Shown here piece after piece: positions 8,899 through 21,349 of a stretch of 64,000 nt of DNA. Location: the NCBI RefSeq assembly GCF_010723735.1, contig NZ_BLLB01000002.1, positions 186,001 through 250,000 on the forward strand, read 5' to 3'. The DNA comes from Mycolicibacterium hippocampi. GTDB lineage: Bacteria; Actinomycetota; Actinomycetes; Mycobacteriales; Mycobacteriaceae. The stretch's first letter is position 1. Every line of letters begins with the position of its first letter. A program made the translations under genes and the position numbers. The notes below the pieces were generated by a model. It was not told where the DNA came from. It was given only the letters and a program-made list of their open reading frames with translations, and searched no databases.

Positions 8899-10142
8899 AG
8901 TCCTTCGCCGAGCACAACCCAGTCCTCATCGGTGCCATCGGAATCGGCCTGACCGCCGCGATCACCGCGGCCGCGCTGAACTACGACGAACTGCCCATGT
9001 TCGACCACAGCGCACAGTACGCAGCTTACTTCGCCGAGGCTGGGGGACTGATTCCCGGTGCCGCCGTGGAGGTGTCGGGGCTCAAGGTAGGCCAGGTGCA
9101 GAGTCTCGGCCTCGATGGGCAACAAGTTCTGGTCACGTTCAAGGTCGATGGCGACGTTCAACTCGGTGAGCGCACCGAGGCTGCGGTGAAGACCAAGACC
9201 ATCCTCGGTGCCAAGATCCTCGAACTCACGCCCCGCGGAAGCGGCCGCCAACTCGATCCGATACCGCTCGACCGGACACACTCGGCGTACCAGCTGCCCG
9301 ACGCGCTCGGTGAACTGACGATGACCATCAGCGGACTCAACACCGACCAGCTCTCAGCATCGCTGGCCACGCTCTCGGAAACCTTCAAAGACACCCCCCC
9401 GGCGCTGAAGATCGCCCTCGAGGGCGTCACCCGGTACTCGGACACCCTCAACGCCCGCGACGATCACCTGCGGCAACTGCTCGCAAGCGCCAACAAGGCA
9501 ACAACAGTTCTGGCTGAACGCAGCGACCAGGTGGTCGGAATCATCGCCGAACTCAACGGACTGCTCGCGCAGTTGCTCACGCAGAGCTCGTCGTTGGATG
9601 AAGTCGCACAGAACATCTCGGCCCTCGCCGGTCAGGTCAAGGGATTCATCGCCGACAACCGTGACACCTTCAAGCCCGCGCTGGACAAGCTCAATGGCGT
9701 CCTCACCATCATCGACAACCGCAAGGAAGTGGTGCAGCGAACCGTCGAGATGCTCAACGCATACCTGATGTCGCTCGGCGAAAGTGTTTCTGCTGCCCCG
9801 TTCTTCAAGGCGTATATTTCCAATCTTCCTCCGGGGCAGCTGATGACGCCGTTCATCGACGCCGCATTCTCGGACCTCGGGTTGGATCCCAACACCCTGC
9901 TACCTTCACAGCTCAACGACCCTCAGGTCGGGCAACCGGGTACGCCGGCGCTACCCGTTCCCTATCCGCGCACCGGGCAGGGCGGCCCCCCCAATCAGAC
10001 GCTGCCCGAGGCGATCACCGGCAACCCCGGAGATCCCCGGTATCCCTACCGTCCCCCGCTACCGGCGCCGGCACCGGGTGGACCGCCGCCGGGGCCACCT
10101 GCGGTCGCCGCGGCTGAATCCATCGAGGAGGGCACACCGTGA
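8895..10142 (+). CDS. mceC: MceC, MCE-family protein
   Basis: This is the third MCE subunit. GTG 8895 overlaps the mceB stop by 4 nt and gives 415 residues starting at KSFAEHNPV; another GTG at 8883 is in frame but would overlap more. It has an N-terminal anchor (VLIGAIGIGLTAAITAAAL), an MCE domain with GGLIPGAAVEVSGLKVGQV, a long helical segment, and a C-terminal tail very rich in Pro and Gly. Such tails are common in MceC and may sit near the cell wall. Confidence 0.93.
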   Translation: MKSFAEHNPVLIGAIGIGLTAAITAAALNYDELPMFDHSAQYAAYFAEAGGLIPGAAVEVSGLKVGQVQSLGLDGQQVLVTFKVDGDVQLGERTEAAVKTKTILGAKILELTPRGSGRQLDPIPLDRTHSAYQLPDALGELTMTISGLNTDQLSASLATLSETFKDTPPALKIALEGVTRYSDTLNARDDHLRQLLASANKATTVLAERSDQVVGIIAELNGLLAQLLTQSSSLDEVAQNISALAGQVKGFIADNRDTFKPALDKLNGVLTIIDNRKEVVQRTVEMLNAYLMSLGESVSAAPFFKAYISNLPPGQLMTPFIDAAFSDLGLDPNTLLPSQLNDPQVGQPGTPALPVPYPRTGQGGPPNQTLPEAITGNPGDPRYPYRPPLPAPAPGGPPPGPPAVAAAESIEEGTP

Positions 10143-11449
10143 ACAGGCCCGGTTTGAGGATTCTGCTGGCTGCGGCGCTGACAGTCACCCTGATCGCGGG
10201 GATCCTGACCGCTGTGCGGGTCAGCGACCACATCAACCGCATCAATGTGGTCGGCTACTTCGCCAACAGCAACGGTGTGTTCGTCGGTGACGACGTCCAG
10301 ATCCTCGGGGTGCCTGTCGGCAGGATCGAAAGCATCGAGGCGGACGGCGCGCGCGTGAAGATCCGTTTCTGGTTCGACAGCTCTTTCACCGTTCCGGCCG
10401 ATGCCAATGCCGCCATTCTGTCGCCGACGCTGGTCCCGGTTCGGGCCATCCAACTCACTCCCGCCTATGCCGGCGGTCCGTCGATGCCGGACAACACCGT
10501 GATCCCGCAGACGCGTACGGCTGTCCCGGTGGAGTTCGACGACCTACGAGAACAACTCCAGAAACTCACCACCGCTCTGGAGCCGACCGAACCTGGTGGG
10601 GTGAGCACGGCAGGTGCGCTAATCAACACCGCCGCCGACAACCTGCGCGGTCGAGGTGAGGCCGTCAGAGCGTCCATCACCTCGATGTCACAGGCGTTTT
10701 CAGCGCTGGGCGACCACAGCAACGACATCTTCGGCACTGTCCACAACCTGTCGACCCTGGTGAGCGCCCTGCAGGACAGTACGACAGCCATCCGACTGCT
10801 GAACCAGCAGTTGGCCACGGCGACCGACATGCTCGCCAACGACCCCACCGAAATCGGCGACGCCGTGCGCGATGTCAACTCCGTGGTCGGCGACGTCCAG
10901 ACGTTCGTGGCCGCCAACCAGGAGACCCTCGGGACGACCTCGGAGAAGGTGGCCTCGATCAGCACTGCACTCCTGCAGAGCCTCGGCGACCTCGAAGAGA
11001 CGTTGCACATGGCGCCGAACACGTTGCAGAACTTCGTCAATATCTACCATCCGGCCAAGGCGGCCCTGGTGGGCGCACTCGAGGTCAATGGTTTCGAGAA
11101 CCCCGTCGCGTTCATCTGCGGTGCCGTCGAGGCCGCCTCCCGCCTCGGTGCCGAGCAGTCAGCGAAGTTGTGTGTCCAGTATCTGGCGCCGATCTTCAAG
11201 AACCGGCAATACAATTTTCCGCCACTGGGCATCAACCCGTTCCGCGGTGCAATGGCCAGACCCAACGAGCTGACCTACAGCGAGGACTGGCTGCGACCCG
11301 ACTACGTTCCGCCGCAACCGCAACCGGCTGCCACACCACCTCCCCCGTCGACGCCGCCGGCCGGGACGCCACGGGCAGCAGACGCGCACAACCCTGACCC
11401 GGCGCAAGGATTGCCGGCGATGATGATCCCGCCCGGGGCCGGTTCGTGA
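10139..11449 (+). CDS. mceD: MceD, MCE-family protein
   Basis: This is the fourth MCE subunit, 436 residues from GTG 10139 (4-nt overlap with mceC). It has an N-terminal anchor (LRILLAAALTVTLIAGILTA) and an MCE domain with NGVFVGDDVQILGVPVGRI. The helical region contains FICGAVEAASRLGAEQSAKLC, with two Cys that may form a disulphide, then NPFRGAMARPNELTYSEDWLRPD. The tail is Pro/Ala-rich. All of this fits the MceD family. Confidence 0.93.
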   Translation: MNRPGLRILLAAALTVTLIAGILTAVRVSDHINRINVVGYFANSNGVFVGDDVQILGVPVGRIESIEADGARVKIRFWFDSSFTVPADANAAILSPTLVPVRAIQLTPAYAGGPSMPDNTVIPQTRTAVPVEFDDLREQLQKLTTALEPTEPGGVSTAGALINTAADNLRGRGEAVRASITSMSQAFSALGDHSNDIFGTVHNLSTLVSALQDSTTAIRLLNQQLATATDMLANDPTEIGDAVRDVNSVVGDVQTFVAANQETLGTTSEKVASISTALLQSLGDLEETLHMAPNTLQNFVNIYHPAKAALVGALEVNGFENPVAFICGAVEAASRLGAEQSAKLCVQYLAPIFKNRQYNFPPLGINPFRGAMARPNELTYSEDWLRPDYVPPQPQPAATPPPPSTPPAGTPRAADAHNPDPAQGLPAMMIPPGAGS

Positions 11450-12579
11450 CCAGGCGGGTCGCCCTCGGCACCGCGGTCGCCGGGGCCGCGACCGCGATGG
11501 CGTTGACCTCCTGCGGCTGGCAGGGCGTCAACTCCTTGCCGTTGCCGGGTACCGAAGGCCGGGGTCCCGGGGCATACACGATCCAGGCGCAACTGCCCGA
11601 TGTCGCCAACGTCGAGCGCAATTCGCGGGTGCGGGTCGGCGATGTCACCGTCGGAACGGTCACCGACATCCAACGGCAGAGTTGGCACGCACTGGTCACG
11701 ATGACGGTCGAGGGCGATGTCCGATTGCCCGCCAACGCCACTGCCACCGTCGGCCAGACCAGCGTGTTCGGCACCCGTCACATCGAGCTGTCAGCGCCCA
11801 ACGCGGTCGCTCCGCACGGAAGCCTGCGCGACGGCTCGATGATCCCACTGTCATCCTCGGGTTCCTACCCGACCATCGAGAGGACTCTCGCCGCACTCGC
11901 AATGCTGTTCAACGGCGGGGGGATCGGCCAGGTGCAGGAGATCACCCAGGCGTTGAGCACTGCGTTCAACGGGCGCGAGAACGACCTTCGCAGCCTGATC
12001 GAGCAGCTCGGCGTGTTCATCGGCCACCTCAACGACCAGATCGATGACATCATCGCCGCCACCAAGAGCATGAACGGACTCGCAGCCCAGATCGCCGACC
12101 AGAAACCCGTGCTCGACAGGGCGATCGAGGTCATCCCGGATGCGCTGGCAGTTCTGAAGGACCAGCGGCAGCACCTTGTCGACGCGTTCGACACCCTCGG
12201 CAAATTGAGTGCCCTGTCGGCGGACTCGGTGCGCAAGACCGAAGACGCCGTAGTCGTGGAACTGCAACAGCTTGGTCCCGTCGCCCAGTCGCTGGCCGAC
12301 TCGGGCCAGGCGCTGACACGTTCGCTGAGCGTTCTGTCCACCTACCCCTGGTACAAGGAGGGTCTGCACAAGTGGATGCGCGGTGACTACGCGAACAGCG
12401 TGCTGATCTTCGACCTCACGCTGAGCCGACTGGACAATGCCCTGTTCACCGGCACCCGCTGGGAAGGCGACCTCACCGAGTTGGAGCTGCAATGGGGCCG
12501 CACCATCGGCCAGATCCCCAGCCCGTACACCGCGGGGAACCCGTTGGTGGCGCCCTATCGACTCGATCAGGGGCGTTGA
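11446..12579 (+). CDS. mceE: MceE, MCE-family lipoprotein
   Basis: This is the fifth MCE subunit, 377 residues from GTG 11446 (4-nt overlap with mceD). The N-terminus is a lipoprotein signal: a twin Arg, a hydrophobic stretch, and the lipobox LTSC with Cys at residue 24. MceE is the lipidated subunit of Mce systems (LprK-like), so this matches. An MCE domain (VERNSRVRVGDVTVGTV) and a helical region follow, without a Pro-rich tail. Lipidation would anchor it to the outer face of the cytoplasmic membrane. Confidence 0.93.
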   Translation: MTRRVALGTAVAGAATAMALTSCGWQGVNSLPLPGTEGRGPGAYTIQAQLPDVANVERNSRVRVGDVTVGTVTDIQRQSWHALVTMTVEGDVRLPANATATVGQTSVFGTRHIELSAPNAVAPHGSLRDGSMIPLSSSGSYPTIERTLAALAMLFNGGGIGQVQEITQALSTAFNGRENDLRSLIEQLGVFIGHLNDQIDDIIAATKSMNGLAAQIADQKPVLDRAIEVIPDALAVLKDQRQHLVDAFDTLGKLSALSADSVRKTEDAVVVELQQLGPVAQSLADSGQALTRSLSVLSTYPWYKEGLHKWMRGDYANSVLIFDLTLSRLDNALFTGTRWEGDLTELELQWGRTIGQIPSPYTAGNPLVAPYRLDQGR

Positions 12580-12580
12580 C

Positions 12581-14008
12581 ATGCCGGCACTGCACGTCAC
12601 CAGGCGAACCCTGATCCGTCTGGTGATCCTGTCCGCCATCACGGCCGTGTCCACTGTCGTGATGACAGTGGGCTACATGCGGATGCCGGAGCTGTTGTTC
12701 GGCGTCGGCAGATACCAGGTCGGTCTCGACCTTCCCAGCGCCGGCGGACTGTACCCGCAGGCCAATGTCACCTATCGCGGCACCAAAGTCGGCCAGGTGA
12801 CGGCCATCCGGCTCAACGACCGCGGTGTCCGGGCGGAACTGTCGCTCAAGTCGAGCATCCCGATACCGTCAGATCTCACCGCCGAGGTCCACAGCCAGAC
12901 CGCTCTCGGAGAGCAGTACGTGGATCTGTTGCCACGCAACAACACCTCGCCGCCGCTGGAAAACGGCAACGTCATCGCCGACGGCTCGGTACCTCCGGAC
13001 ATCAACTCGCTACTGGACGCGACCAACCGCGGCCTGCAGGCAGTTCCCGAAGACAACCTGCGAACAGTGATCGACGAGTCCTACGTCGCCTTCGGTGGAC
13101 TCGGACCGGAGATCGCACGGATCGTCAAGGGATCGACCGCGCTGGCCTCCGACGCGCGCCGCCACCTCGACGACTTGACCAATCTGGTCGACAACTCGGC
13201 CGCCGTGCTCGACACCCAGACCGACACCGCGGGCGCGGTCCGCGAATGGGCCGCGAATCTGGCCACGATCACCAACCAGTTGCAAAGCAACGACGATGAT
13301 TTCGCGGGCATTCTGGAGGAGGGTCCAGCGGCCTTCGACCAGAGTCGCGCGCTGCTGAACCGACTGCAGCCGACACTGCCGGTAGTTCTGGCGAACCTCG
13401 CGACCACTGCCCCTGTCCTGATCAAGTACCACGCCGGTCTCGAGCAGCTGCTGGTGTTGCTCCCGATGGCTGTGCAGGTGCTGCAAGGCACTGCGGTGGC
13501 CGAGGCCGACATCGGCAGTCCGCTCGCGGGGCTGAACATGAACCTCGCGTTGAATCTGAACCTGCCGCCGCCGTGCCTGACCGGCTATCTGCCACCCCAA
13601 CAGGTGCGACCGCCCGCCGCGGTGGACACACCGGACCGGCCGGCAGGCAACATGTATTGCCGGGTGCCCCAGGACTCGCCGTTCAATGTGCGCGGTGTTC
13701 GGAACATCCCCTGCGCCGCCAAGCCGGGCAAACGCGCACCCACGGCGGCGATGTGCGACAGCGAGGAGGACTACGTTCCGCTCAACGACGGCTTCAACTG
13801 GAAGGGTGATCCGAACGCCACTCTGTCCGGCCAGGACATCCCGCAGCTACCCCCCACACCCACAGCACCGGTGTCGGTCGTCCCCTATGACCCCGCCACA
13901 GGTTCATACATCGGGCCCGACGGCAAGCGGTACACCCAGTCGGATTTGGCGCCCGCCGCCGAGCAGCACAAGACGTGGCAGTCGCTGCTCATTCCGCCGA
14001 GCCGATGA
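12581..14008 (+). CDS. mceF: MceF, MCE-family protein
   Basis: This is the sixth and last MCE subunit. ATG 12581, one base after the mceE stop, gives 475 residues. It has an N-terminal anchor (LIRLVILSAITAVSTVVM), an MCE domain (SAGGLYPQANVTYRGTKVGQV), a helical region, then the Cys-rich C-terminal segment usual in MceF with PPPCLTGYLPPQQ and several later cysteines. The operon stops here. No mas-type accessory genes follow, unlike mce1 and mce4 as I remember them, and the next gene is convergent. Confidence 0.93.
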   Translation: MPALHVTRRTLIRLVILSAITAVSTVVMTVGYMRMPELLFGVGRYQVGLDLPSAGGLYPQANVTYRGTKVGQVTAIRLNDRGVRAELSLKSSIPIPSDLTAEVHSQTALGEQYVDLLPRNNTSPPLENGNVIADGSVPPDINSLLDATNRGLQAVPEDNLRTVIDESYVAFGGLGPEIARIVKGSTALASDARRHLDDLTNLVDNSAAVLDTQTDTAGAVREWAANLATITNQLQSNDDDFAGILEEGPAAFDQSRALLNRLQPTLPVVLANLATTAPVLIKYHAGLEQLLVLLPMAVQVLQGTAVAEADIGSPLAGLNMNLALNLNLPPPCLTGYLPPQQVRPPAAVDTPDRPAGNMYCRVPQDSPFNVRGVRNIPCAAKPGKRAPTAAMCDSEEDYVPLNDGFNWKGDPNATLSGQDIPQLPPTPTAPVSVVPYDPATGSYIGPDGKRYTQSDLAPAAEQHKTWQSLLIPPSR

Positions 14009-14029
14009 GAAGCCGATCCGCCGACGGCT

Positions 14030-15724
14030 CTACGGGTTCGGCAACAACGCATCTGCTGATTCGCCGAGCCCTGACGGTGACCCCGTCGCCGCGTCCCACA
14101 GCTCGGCCGCCAGCCAGGCGATCGCCACGGCGCCGGGATCGGGCGATCCGAGGACCCGGTCACCCACATACGCGGCGCGGCCTCGACGAGCGGTCATGTC
14201 CCGAGTGCGCTCCGCGGCAGCTATCGCCGACCTGAGCGCCGCTTCGTCGAGCACCTCCTGGTCCCGCGAGGCGGTGTCGTCCATGATGCCCGCGAGAGTG
14301 TCGACGAGTGTGCGATCACCGCGCTGCGCACCGCCGGCACGTTGCACAGCGGTGAGGGCATCGGAAAACCCGGCGAGCAACGCCGCGGGCAGGTCGGCGG
14401 CAGCAGCACCGTCGATACGTGCCGCCAGTGCGCCGAACACCAGACCCAGCAGCGGCCCGCTGGACCCTCCGACGTCATCGAGGTACGCCGACGCCAGATG
14501 TCCTGTGTCCGAGCCGAGGTCGCCGTCGGGCCCACTGCGGGCAACCGCCTTGGACACCCCCGCTGCGAGGTTGTCCCCGAAATCACCGTCACCCGCTACC
14601 TGGTCGAGCGCGTTGAACCGAGACCGGCGCTGTTCGACGCGCTCGGCCAGGCCCGCCAACCACGGCGACGGTGAGGTGCTCGTCTCCTGGTTCGCAGCCG
14701 GGGTGGACTGACCGGCGACGACAGAGAACGCACGCGGCGTCGGGAGAGCGGCAGTGTCGTGGTCGGCGAGCCAGTAGTCCAACCAGCTGGGGCCGGCCGC
14801 CACCAACGTGAGGCTGAGTCCCCGCATGTCCAGCGCGGTGCAGTAGGCACCGGCGACCATGCTCTGGATCTGGATCTCACGACCCGCCAGGGACTGACCG
14901 ACCGCGTCGGCGACGTGCAGAAGCTCCAGGTGCCCGATACCGCCGAGTCCGTTAACCAGCACCACGACGCCGTCGGGCACCGCCATGTCTGCAACGAGCT
15001 CGTCGAGCATCCGGTCCACCAGCGTGGGTAGATCGGAGGCCGGAATCCGCTCGCGCGCAGGCTCGCCGTGGATGCCCACGCCGTATTCCAGCTCACCGTC
15101 CGGTACGTCGAACGCACGGTCGCCGGCGTCCGGGTTGCGGTGCGCCTCTGCAGCCACCGCGATGGTCCGGGATCCCGCGACCAGGGAACGCCCCAGAGCG
15201 GCGAGTTCCTCGAGACCCAGTCCCGCATCCGCGGCCGCGCCGAGAACCTTTTCGACCACCACCGTCGCCGCGGTGCCCCGCCTGCCCACGTCGCCGGCTT
15301 CCCGTGAACCCCAGTCCTCGTCGACGAGTACCTGCTCGACGGGGATGCCCTCAGACCGCAGTCGCTCTGCGGCGATCGAGAAGTTCAGCACATCACCCGT
15401 GTAGTTCTTCACGATCTGCAGAACACCTTCGGCGAGAGCGACCTTCGCGCAGGCCGCGTAGATCTGCCCGTTGAACGGCGACGTGAAGATCTCGCCGGGG
15501 CAGGCGGCGTCGAGGCCGCCCGTCCCGACGAAGCCGGCGTGCATCGGTTCGTGGCCCGCGCCGCCACCGCTGACCAGTGCGACACGCCGCTTCGGATCGG
15601 GCTCGGCGTTCCACACGTAGGCCGGATCGGCACAGAACCTTATGGACTCCCCGGCGATCATCGCCGCTCCCGCGAGTGCAGAACTCACCCGCGCCGATCT
15701 CTCGGCGATGAACAGCTTTGTCAT
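14030..15724 (-). CDS. dihydroxyacetone kinase, fused DhaK-DhaL type
   Basis: At 564 residues this is the single-chain ATP-dependent dihydroxyacetone kinase, like the Citrobacter enzyme, not the PTS-linked DhaKLM form; no DhaM is nearby. The N-terminal DhaK part has SGGGAGHEPMHAGFVG and the substrate-binding His in GVGIHGEPARER (about residue 219). The C-terminal DhaL part has the metal/ATP motif GDGDFGDNLA, GDRTLVDTLAG, and a closing YVGDRVLGSPDPGA. It converts dihydroxyacetone (and possibly glyceraldehyde) to the phosphate in the cytoplasm. The start is ATG 15724, matching the conserved MTKLF. It lies 40 nt downstream of the catalase gene and is convergent with mceF. Confidence 0.93.
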   Translation of the reverse strand: MTKLFIAERSARVSSALAGAAMIAGESIRFCADPAYVWNAEPDPKRRVALVSGGGAGHEPMHAGFVGTGGLDAACPGEIFTSPFNGQIYAACAKVALAEGVLQIVKNYTGDVLNFSIAAERLRSEGIPVEQVLVDEDWGSREAGDVGRRGTAATVVVEKVLGAAADAGLGLEELAALGRSLVAGSRTIAVAAEAHRNPDAGDRAFDVPDGELEYGVGIHGEPARERIPASDLPTLVDRMLDELVADMAVPDGVVVLVNGLGGIGHLELLHVADAVGQSLAGREIQIQSMVAGAYCTALDMRGLSLTLVAAGPSWLDYWLADHDTAALPTPRAFSVVAGQSTPAANQETSTSPSPWLAGLAERVEQRRSRFNALDQVAGDGDFGDNLAAGVSKAVARSGPDGDLGSDTGHLASAYLDDVGGSSGPLLGLVFGALAARIDGAAAADLPAALLAGFSDALTAVQRAGGAQRGDRTLVDTLAGIMDDTASRDQEVLDEAALRSAIAAAERTRDMTARRGRAAYVGDRVLGSPDPGAVAIAWLAAELWDAATGSPSGLGESADALLPNP

Positions 15725-15764
15725 TGTCGGCCTTCCACGAGATTCGGTTGCGTCACGCTCTTGG

Positions 15765-17210
15765 TCAGCCGCCGTTGCGCACACCTTCCTCGACCTTCTT
15801 GCCGAGATCGGGGTCGACGTTGCGCCAGTACTCGAACACCCGCGACAGCACCGGTTCCTTGACCCCGTCGGATACGTGTCCGATGATGTTGTGCGCCAAC
15901 CGTTCCCGCGCTTCGTCGTCGAGGACCTCGCGAACCATGGTGCCGGCCTGGCCCCAGTCGTCGTCCTCGGCGCGTAGCGCGTAGGCAGTGCGGACCATGT
16001 CGCCGTCGGAAGTCCAGTGCACTTCCGAGGCCCGCTTGGCGTCGGCCTCCGGCCCGCCCATCGAGTTCGGCGTGTACACCGGATCAGGCGCATTGCGGAT
16101 CCGCATCGCACCGTCCTTGCTGTAGGCGCGGACCTCGGTGTGCGGTTCGTTGACCGGGATCTGCTTGTAGTTCACCCCGAGCCGGGCGCGGTGGGCGTCG
16201 GCGTAGGAGAACCCGCGGGCCAGCAGCATCTTGTCCGGACTCAACCCGGTGCCCGGGACGATGTTGTTGGGTTCGAACGCGGCCTGCTCGATCTGGGCGT
16301 GGTAGTCGACGACGTTGCGGTTCAGCGTCATCTTGCCGACCTCGTGCAGCGGGTAGTCGCTGTGCGGCCACACCTTGGTCAGGTCGAAGGGGTTGAACCG
16401 GTAGGTCTTGGCGTCCTCGAACGGCATGATCTGCACGTGCAGGGTCCAACTCGGGAAGTTGCCCTCCTCGATCGAGTCGTACAGATCGCGCTGGTGGTAA
16501 TCGGCGTCCTCGCCGGCCAGCCGATCCGCGTCTTCCTGGGTCAGGAAGTCGATGCCCTGGTCGGTCTTGAAGTGGTACTTGACCCAGAACATCTCCCCGG
16601 CGTCGTTGAGCCAGCTGTAGGTGTGGCTGGAGTAGCCGTTCATGTGGCGCCACGTCTTCGGGATGCCACGGTCACCCATCAGCCACGTGACCTGGTGCGC
16701 CGATTCCGGCGACAGCGTCCAGAAGTCCCACTGCATGTTGTGGTCGCGTAGGTTGTTCGCCGCCATCCGCTTCTGGCTGCGGATGAAGTTCTGGAACTTC
16801 ATCGGGTCGCGGACGAAGAACACCGGCGTGTTGTTGCCGACCATGTCGAAGTTGCCGTCGCTGGTGTAGAACTTCAGCGAGAAGCCGCGAGGGTCACGCC
16901 AGGTGTCTGGACTGCCGCGCTCACCGGCAACGGTGGAGAACCGCGCGACCATCTCGGTCTTGACGCCGGGCTGCAGGAACGCGGCCTTCGTGTAGGCGCT
17001 GACGTCCTGGGTCACCTCGAACTGGCCGAACGCGCCACCGCCCTTGGCGTGGGGTTGACGCTCCGGAATACGTTCCCGGTTGAAGTTGGCCATCTGCTCG
17101 ATCAGGTAGTGGTCCTGGAGCAGGATCGGGCCGTCCGGGCCGACTGTCAACGAATGCTCGACGCTGGGGATGGGCGCACCGGCATCGTTGGTCGTGTACT
17201 TGTCAGTCAT
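15765..17210 (-). CDS. katA: monofunctional heme catalase
   Basis: This 481-residue small-subunit (clade 3) catalase breaks down H2O2. Visible features are the distal His near residue 54 ([13 protein letters not shown]), the [20 protein letters not shown] block, the distal Asn in the [12 protein letters not shown] region, and the proximal heme Tyr in [17 protein letters not shown] 17210 is preferred over ATG 17216, because the SD GAGGAG is 9 nt away from the former and only 3 nt from the latter. A 98-nt gap separates it from the upstream membrane-protein gene, so it probably has its own promoter. I saw no clear regulator binding site. Confidence 0.95.
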   Translation of the reverse strand: MTDKYTTNDAGAPIPSVEHSLTVGPDGPILLQDHYLIEQMANFNRERIPERQPHAKGGGAFGQFEVTQDVSAYTKAAFLQPGVKTEMVARFSTVAGERGSPDTWRDPRGFSLKFYTSDGNFDMVGNNTPVFFVRDPMKFQNFIRSQKRMAANNLRDHNMQWDFWTLSPESAHQVTWLMGDRGIPKTWRHMNGYSSHTYSWLNDAGEMFWVKYHFKTDQGIDFLTQEDADRLAGEDADYHQRDLYDSIEEGNFPSWTLHVQIMPFEDAKTYRFNPFDLTKVWPHSDYPLHEVGKMTLNRNVVDYHAQIEQAAFEPNNIVPGTGLSPDKMLLARGFSYADAHRARLGVNYKQIPVNEPHTEVRAYSKDGAMRIRNAPDPVYTPNSMGGPEADAKRASEVHWTSDGDMVRTAYALRAEDDDWGQAGTMVREVLDDEARERLAHNIIGHVSDGVKEPVLSRVFEYWRNVDPDLGKKVEEGVRNGG

Positions 17211-17308
17211 ATGCATTTTCTCCTCGGGGACGCGGCGGCGTCCGGGCTGAGCCGCCGTCCTCTGGCCGGTGTACCCGAAAGCCCCGCGATCCATCCGAGG
17301 AGTTCTGC

Positions 17309-17731
17309 TCAGGGTCGGGCGGGGCCAGGAGTGTCGTCCGAGCCGCCCGGCGACCGCGGCATCTGGGTCATCGGGCCGCCGGGACCGAACGGTCCTGCAG
17401 AGCCGGGGCCACGTTCGAACTGGCCGTTCGGTCCCATCGGGGACATCGGCATCGCCGGCCGGACCATCATGTGATGGCCCCGGTCGTGGCCGCGGGACCC
17501 TTCGCCGACCTCTTTGCCGACAAAAAAGCCGGTGCCGAAGATGACCGCGACGATGATCACCGATCCGGCCACGACGCCGACCCACGCGGCAGCCTTGTTG
17601 AGCCGATTGGATTCCTGTGCGTAGACCGGTTGCGGCGGCACCGGGGGTGGCGGCCCGTCCGTCTGCGACGGGGTCAGCACCGGACCGGTGGCGGGCTCGG
17701 GGTTCTCGGGGGGTGGCGTCGGATTGCTCAT
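17309..17731 (-). CDS. Pro-rich single-pass membrane protein of unknown function
   Basis: This 140-residue protein has three parts. A Pro/Thr-rich cytoplasmic N-terminus is followed by one transmembrane helix ([26 protein letters not shown], residues about 48-73). The C-terminus is rich in Gly, Met, Pro and His ([13 protein letters not shown], then [10 protein letters not shown]) and would face the cell-wall space. Small Pro-rich membrane proteins occur beside the asd-DUF4185 genes in M. tuberculosis (around Rv3706c), so this may be the local counterpart; I could not align them. The Met/His cluster invites a metal-binding idea, but nothing else supports it. Confidence 0.75.
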   Translation of the reverse strand: MSNPTPPPENPEPATGPVLTPSQTDGPPPPVPPQPVYAQESNRLNKAAAWVGVVAGSVIIVAVIFGTGFFVGKEVGEGSRGHDRGHHMMVRPAMPMSPMGPNGQFERGPGSAGPFGPGGPMTQMPRSPGGSDDTPGPARP

Positions 17732-17818
17732 GCATCGATGGTGCGCCGCGATGCCCGGTACCAGTTAGGTGCCAGCTGTGAATCCGCTATGAGGCTGCAG
17801 GTGGCCCGGGGGCCCCGA

Positions 17819-18922
17819 CTAGGGCTTGACCGGGTTCACCGCGAACTGGATGACCCGGTACGGGGTGCCGCCGCGTGGGGTGGTGTTCCACTGGCTGACA
17901 AAAACCCGCACCGCATCCAGCGTCGACCCCGGGGAGATGTAGCCGCCGTACGGCTGCGCCAGCCGGTTGACCTCCGGCGGCGGTAGAACCTCGGCCGGGT
18001 CGGGCCATTCCGCGGCGAACACCACCGTCGTCACGGGTGCGGCGCCCAGCCCCGTCGGAGCGTTGGCCACCCGCATCTCCATGTTCCCGGTGCTGGCGTT
18101 GAAGTACGAGAGCACGGTTCTGCCGTCGATCTGGCGCACGCTCATCTCGCCCACCGCATCCCGCCACAGCGGCGTCGGCTCGAACCCCCAGCCCAGGGCA
18201 TCCGACCATCCCTGCCACGAGGCGCGGTCGGTGAAGGACTGCGGCGTGACCCGGTAGAGCACCACCGGACCGCTGCGGTCGAAGTTGTTGGCCACGATGT
18301 AGACCCAGCCGCGCTCGGAGTCGGGGGTGGGGATCGGGTCGTAATAGCCGCTGATCTGGGACTGGCGCCCGTCCGCGTGCTCGGCGTCGCGAATCGATCC
18401 CGGGATGGTGGCCCACTCTCCCTGCCCCGCAACAGCTTTCACCAGCTTCGAACTCTGCGGTCGGAGGTTCTCGGTGGTGGTGACCAGCAGGTAGTTCTCC
18501 CGGTTGATCTCGACGACTCCCGCAGGCAACTGCGAGGCCCCCGGCGGTGTCGGGTCGGCCAGCAACGGGCGTTCGATTCCGGTCACCCCGTCGTAGCGCA
18601 CCCCACCCGGGTCGTCGAGGGAATCGTCTTTCACGTGCAGGGCGATCGGTGAGAACCAACCGCCGAAGCCCACGCCCTGGCCGCGGAAGCTGTCGCCGCA
18701 CACCTGCAGGATCTGCTCCGGGAACTGCATGAATTCGCACAGGTCGGTCGCGCCGATGCCGTACTCCCCTGTCGGCGTGCCCGTACCCGCCGCCGGACCG
18801 ATGCGGGTGACCTGTCCAGGTAGCAACGGAGGCAGCTCAATGGGCGTCGCGCTCGCCGCCGGAACTGTATTCCACGCGAGAAAAGCCGCCAAAAGCCCTG
18901 CTGGAATACCGTTCCGGCGCAA
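17819..18922 (-). CDS. secreted DUF4185-family protein
   Basis: This 367-residue protein has a Sec signal peptide (MRRNGIPAGLLAAFLAWNT, likely cleaved after an Ala-Ser-Ala near residue 25). The mature part resembles the DUF4185 beta-propeller-like family of actinobacteria: repeated Trp/Gly-rich blades such as GWVYIVANNF, SQISGYYDPIPTPDS, and AEWPDPAEVLPPPEVNRLAQPYGGYISPGS. The biochemical role is unknown; relatives resemble glycoside-hydrolase propellers. It sits 5 nt downstream of asd, as in the M. tuberculosis Rv3707c-asd pair I recall, so it may be co-transcribed with ask-asd. Confidence 0.85.
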   Translation of the reverse strand: MRRNGIPAGLLAAFLAWNTVPAASATPIELPPLLPGQVTRIGPAAGTGTPTGEYGIGATDLCEFMQFPEQILQVCGDSFRGQGVGFGGWFSPIALHVKDDSLDDPGGVRYDGVTGIERPLLADPTPPGASQLPAGVVEINRENYLLVTTTENLRPQSSKLVKAVAGQGEWATIPGSIRDAEHADGRQSQISGYYDPIPTPDSERGWVYIVANNFDRSGPVVLYRVTPQSFTDRASWQGWSDALGWGFEPTPLWRDAVGEMSVRQIDGRTVLSYFNASTGNMEMRVANAPTGLGAAPVTTVVFAAEWPDPAEVLPPPEVNRLAQPYGGYISPGSTLDAVRVFVSQWNTTPRGGTPYRVIQFAVNPVKP

Positions 18923-18927
18923 TGGAG

Positions 18928-21229
<2,302 letters not shown>

Positions 21230-21349
21230 TACTCAAACCTTTCAACAAGCGTTGCGAAAACCGTTTCGACCCACTTCGGGGAACCAGGGGATCCCGTAAA
21301 GGATAAAGGTTGCGCGCATCCGGTTTATCCCGCCGGTAGCGTCGCGAGC

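Noticed and set aside
14011..14029. Terminator between mceF and the kinase gene
   Set aside because: Only a 5-bp AGCCG/CGGCT stem with a 9-nt loop is present. That is too weak to call.
14030..15724. PTS-dependent dihydroxyacetone kinase
   Set aside because: DhaK and DhaL are fused and there is no DhaM or other PTS gene beside them, so the ATP-dependent form is more likely.
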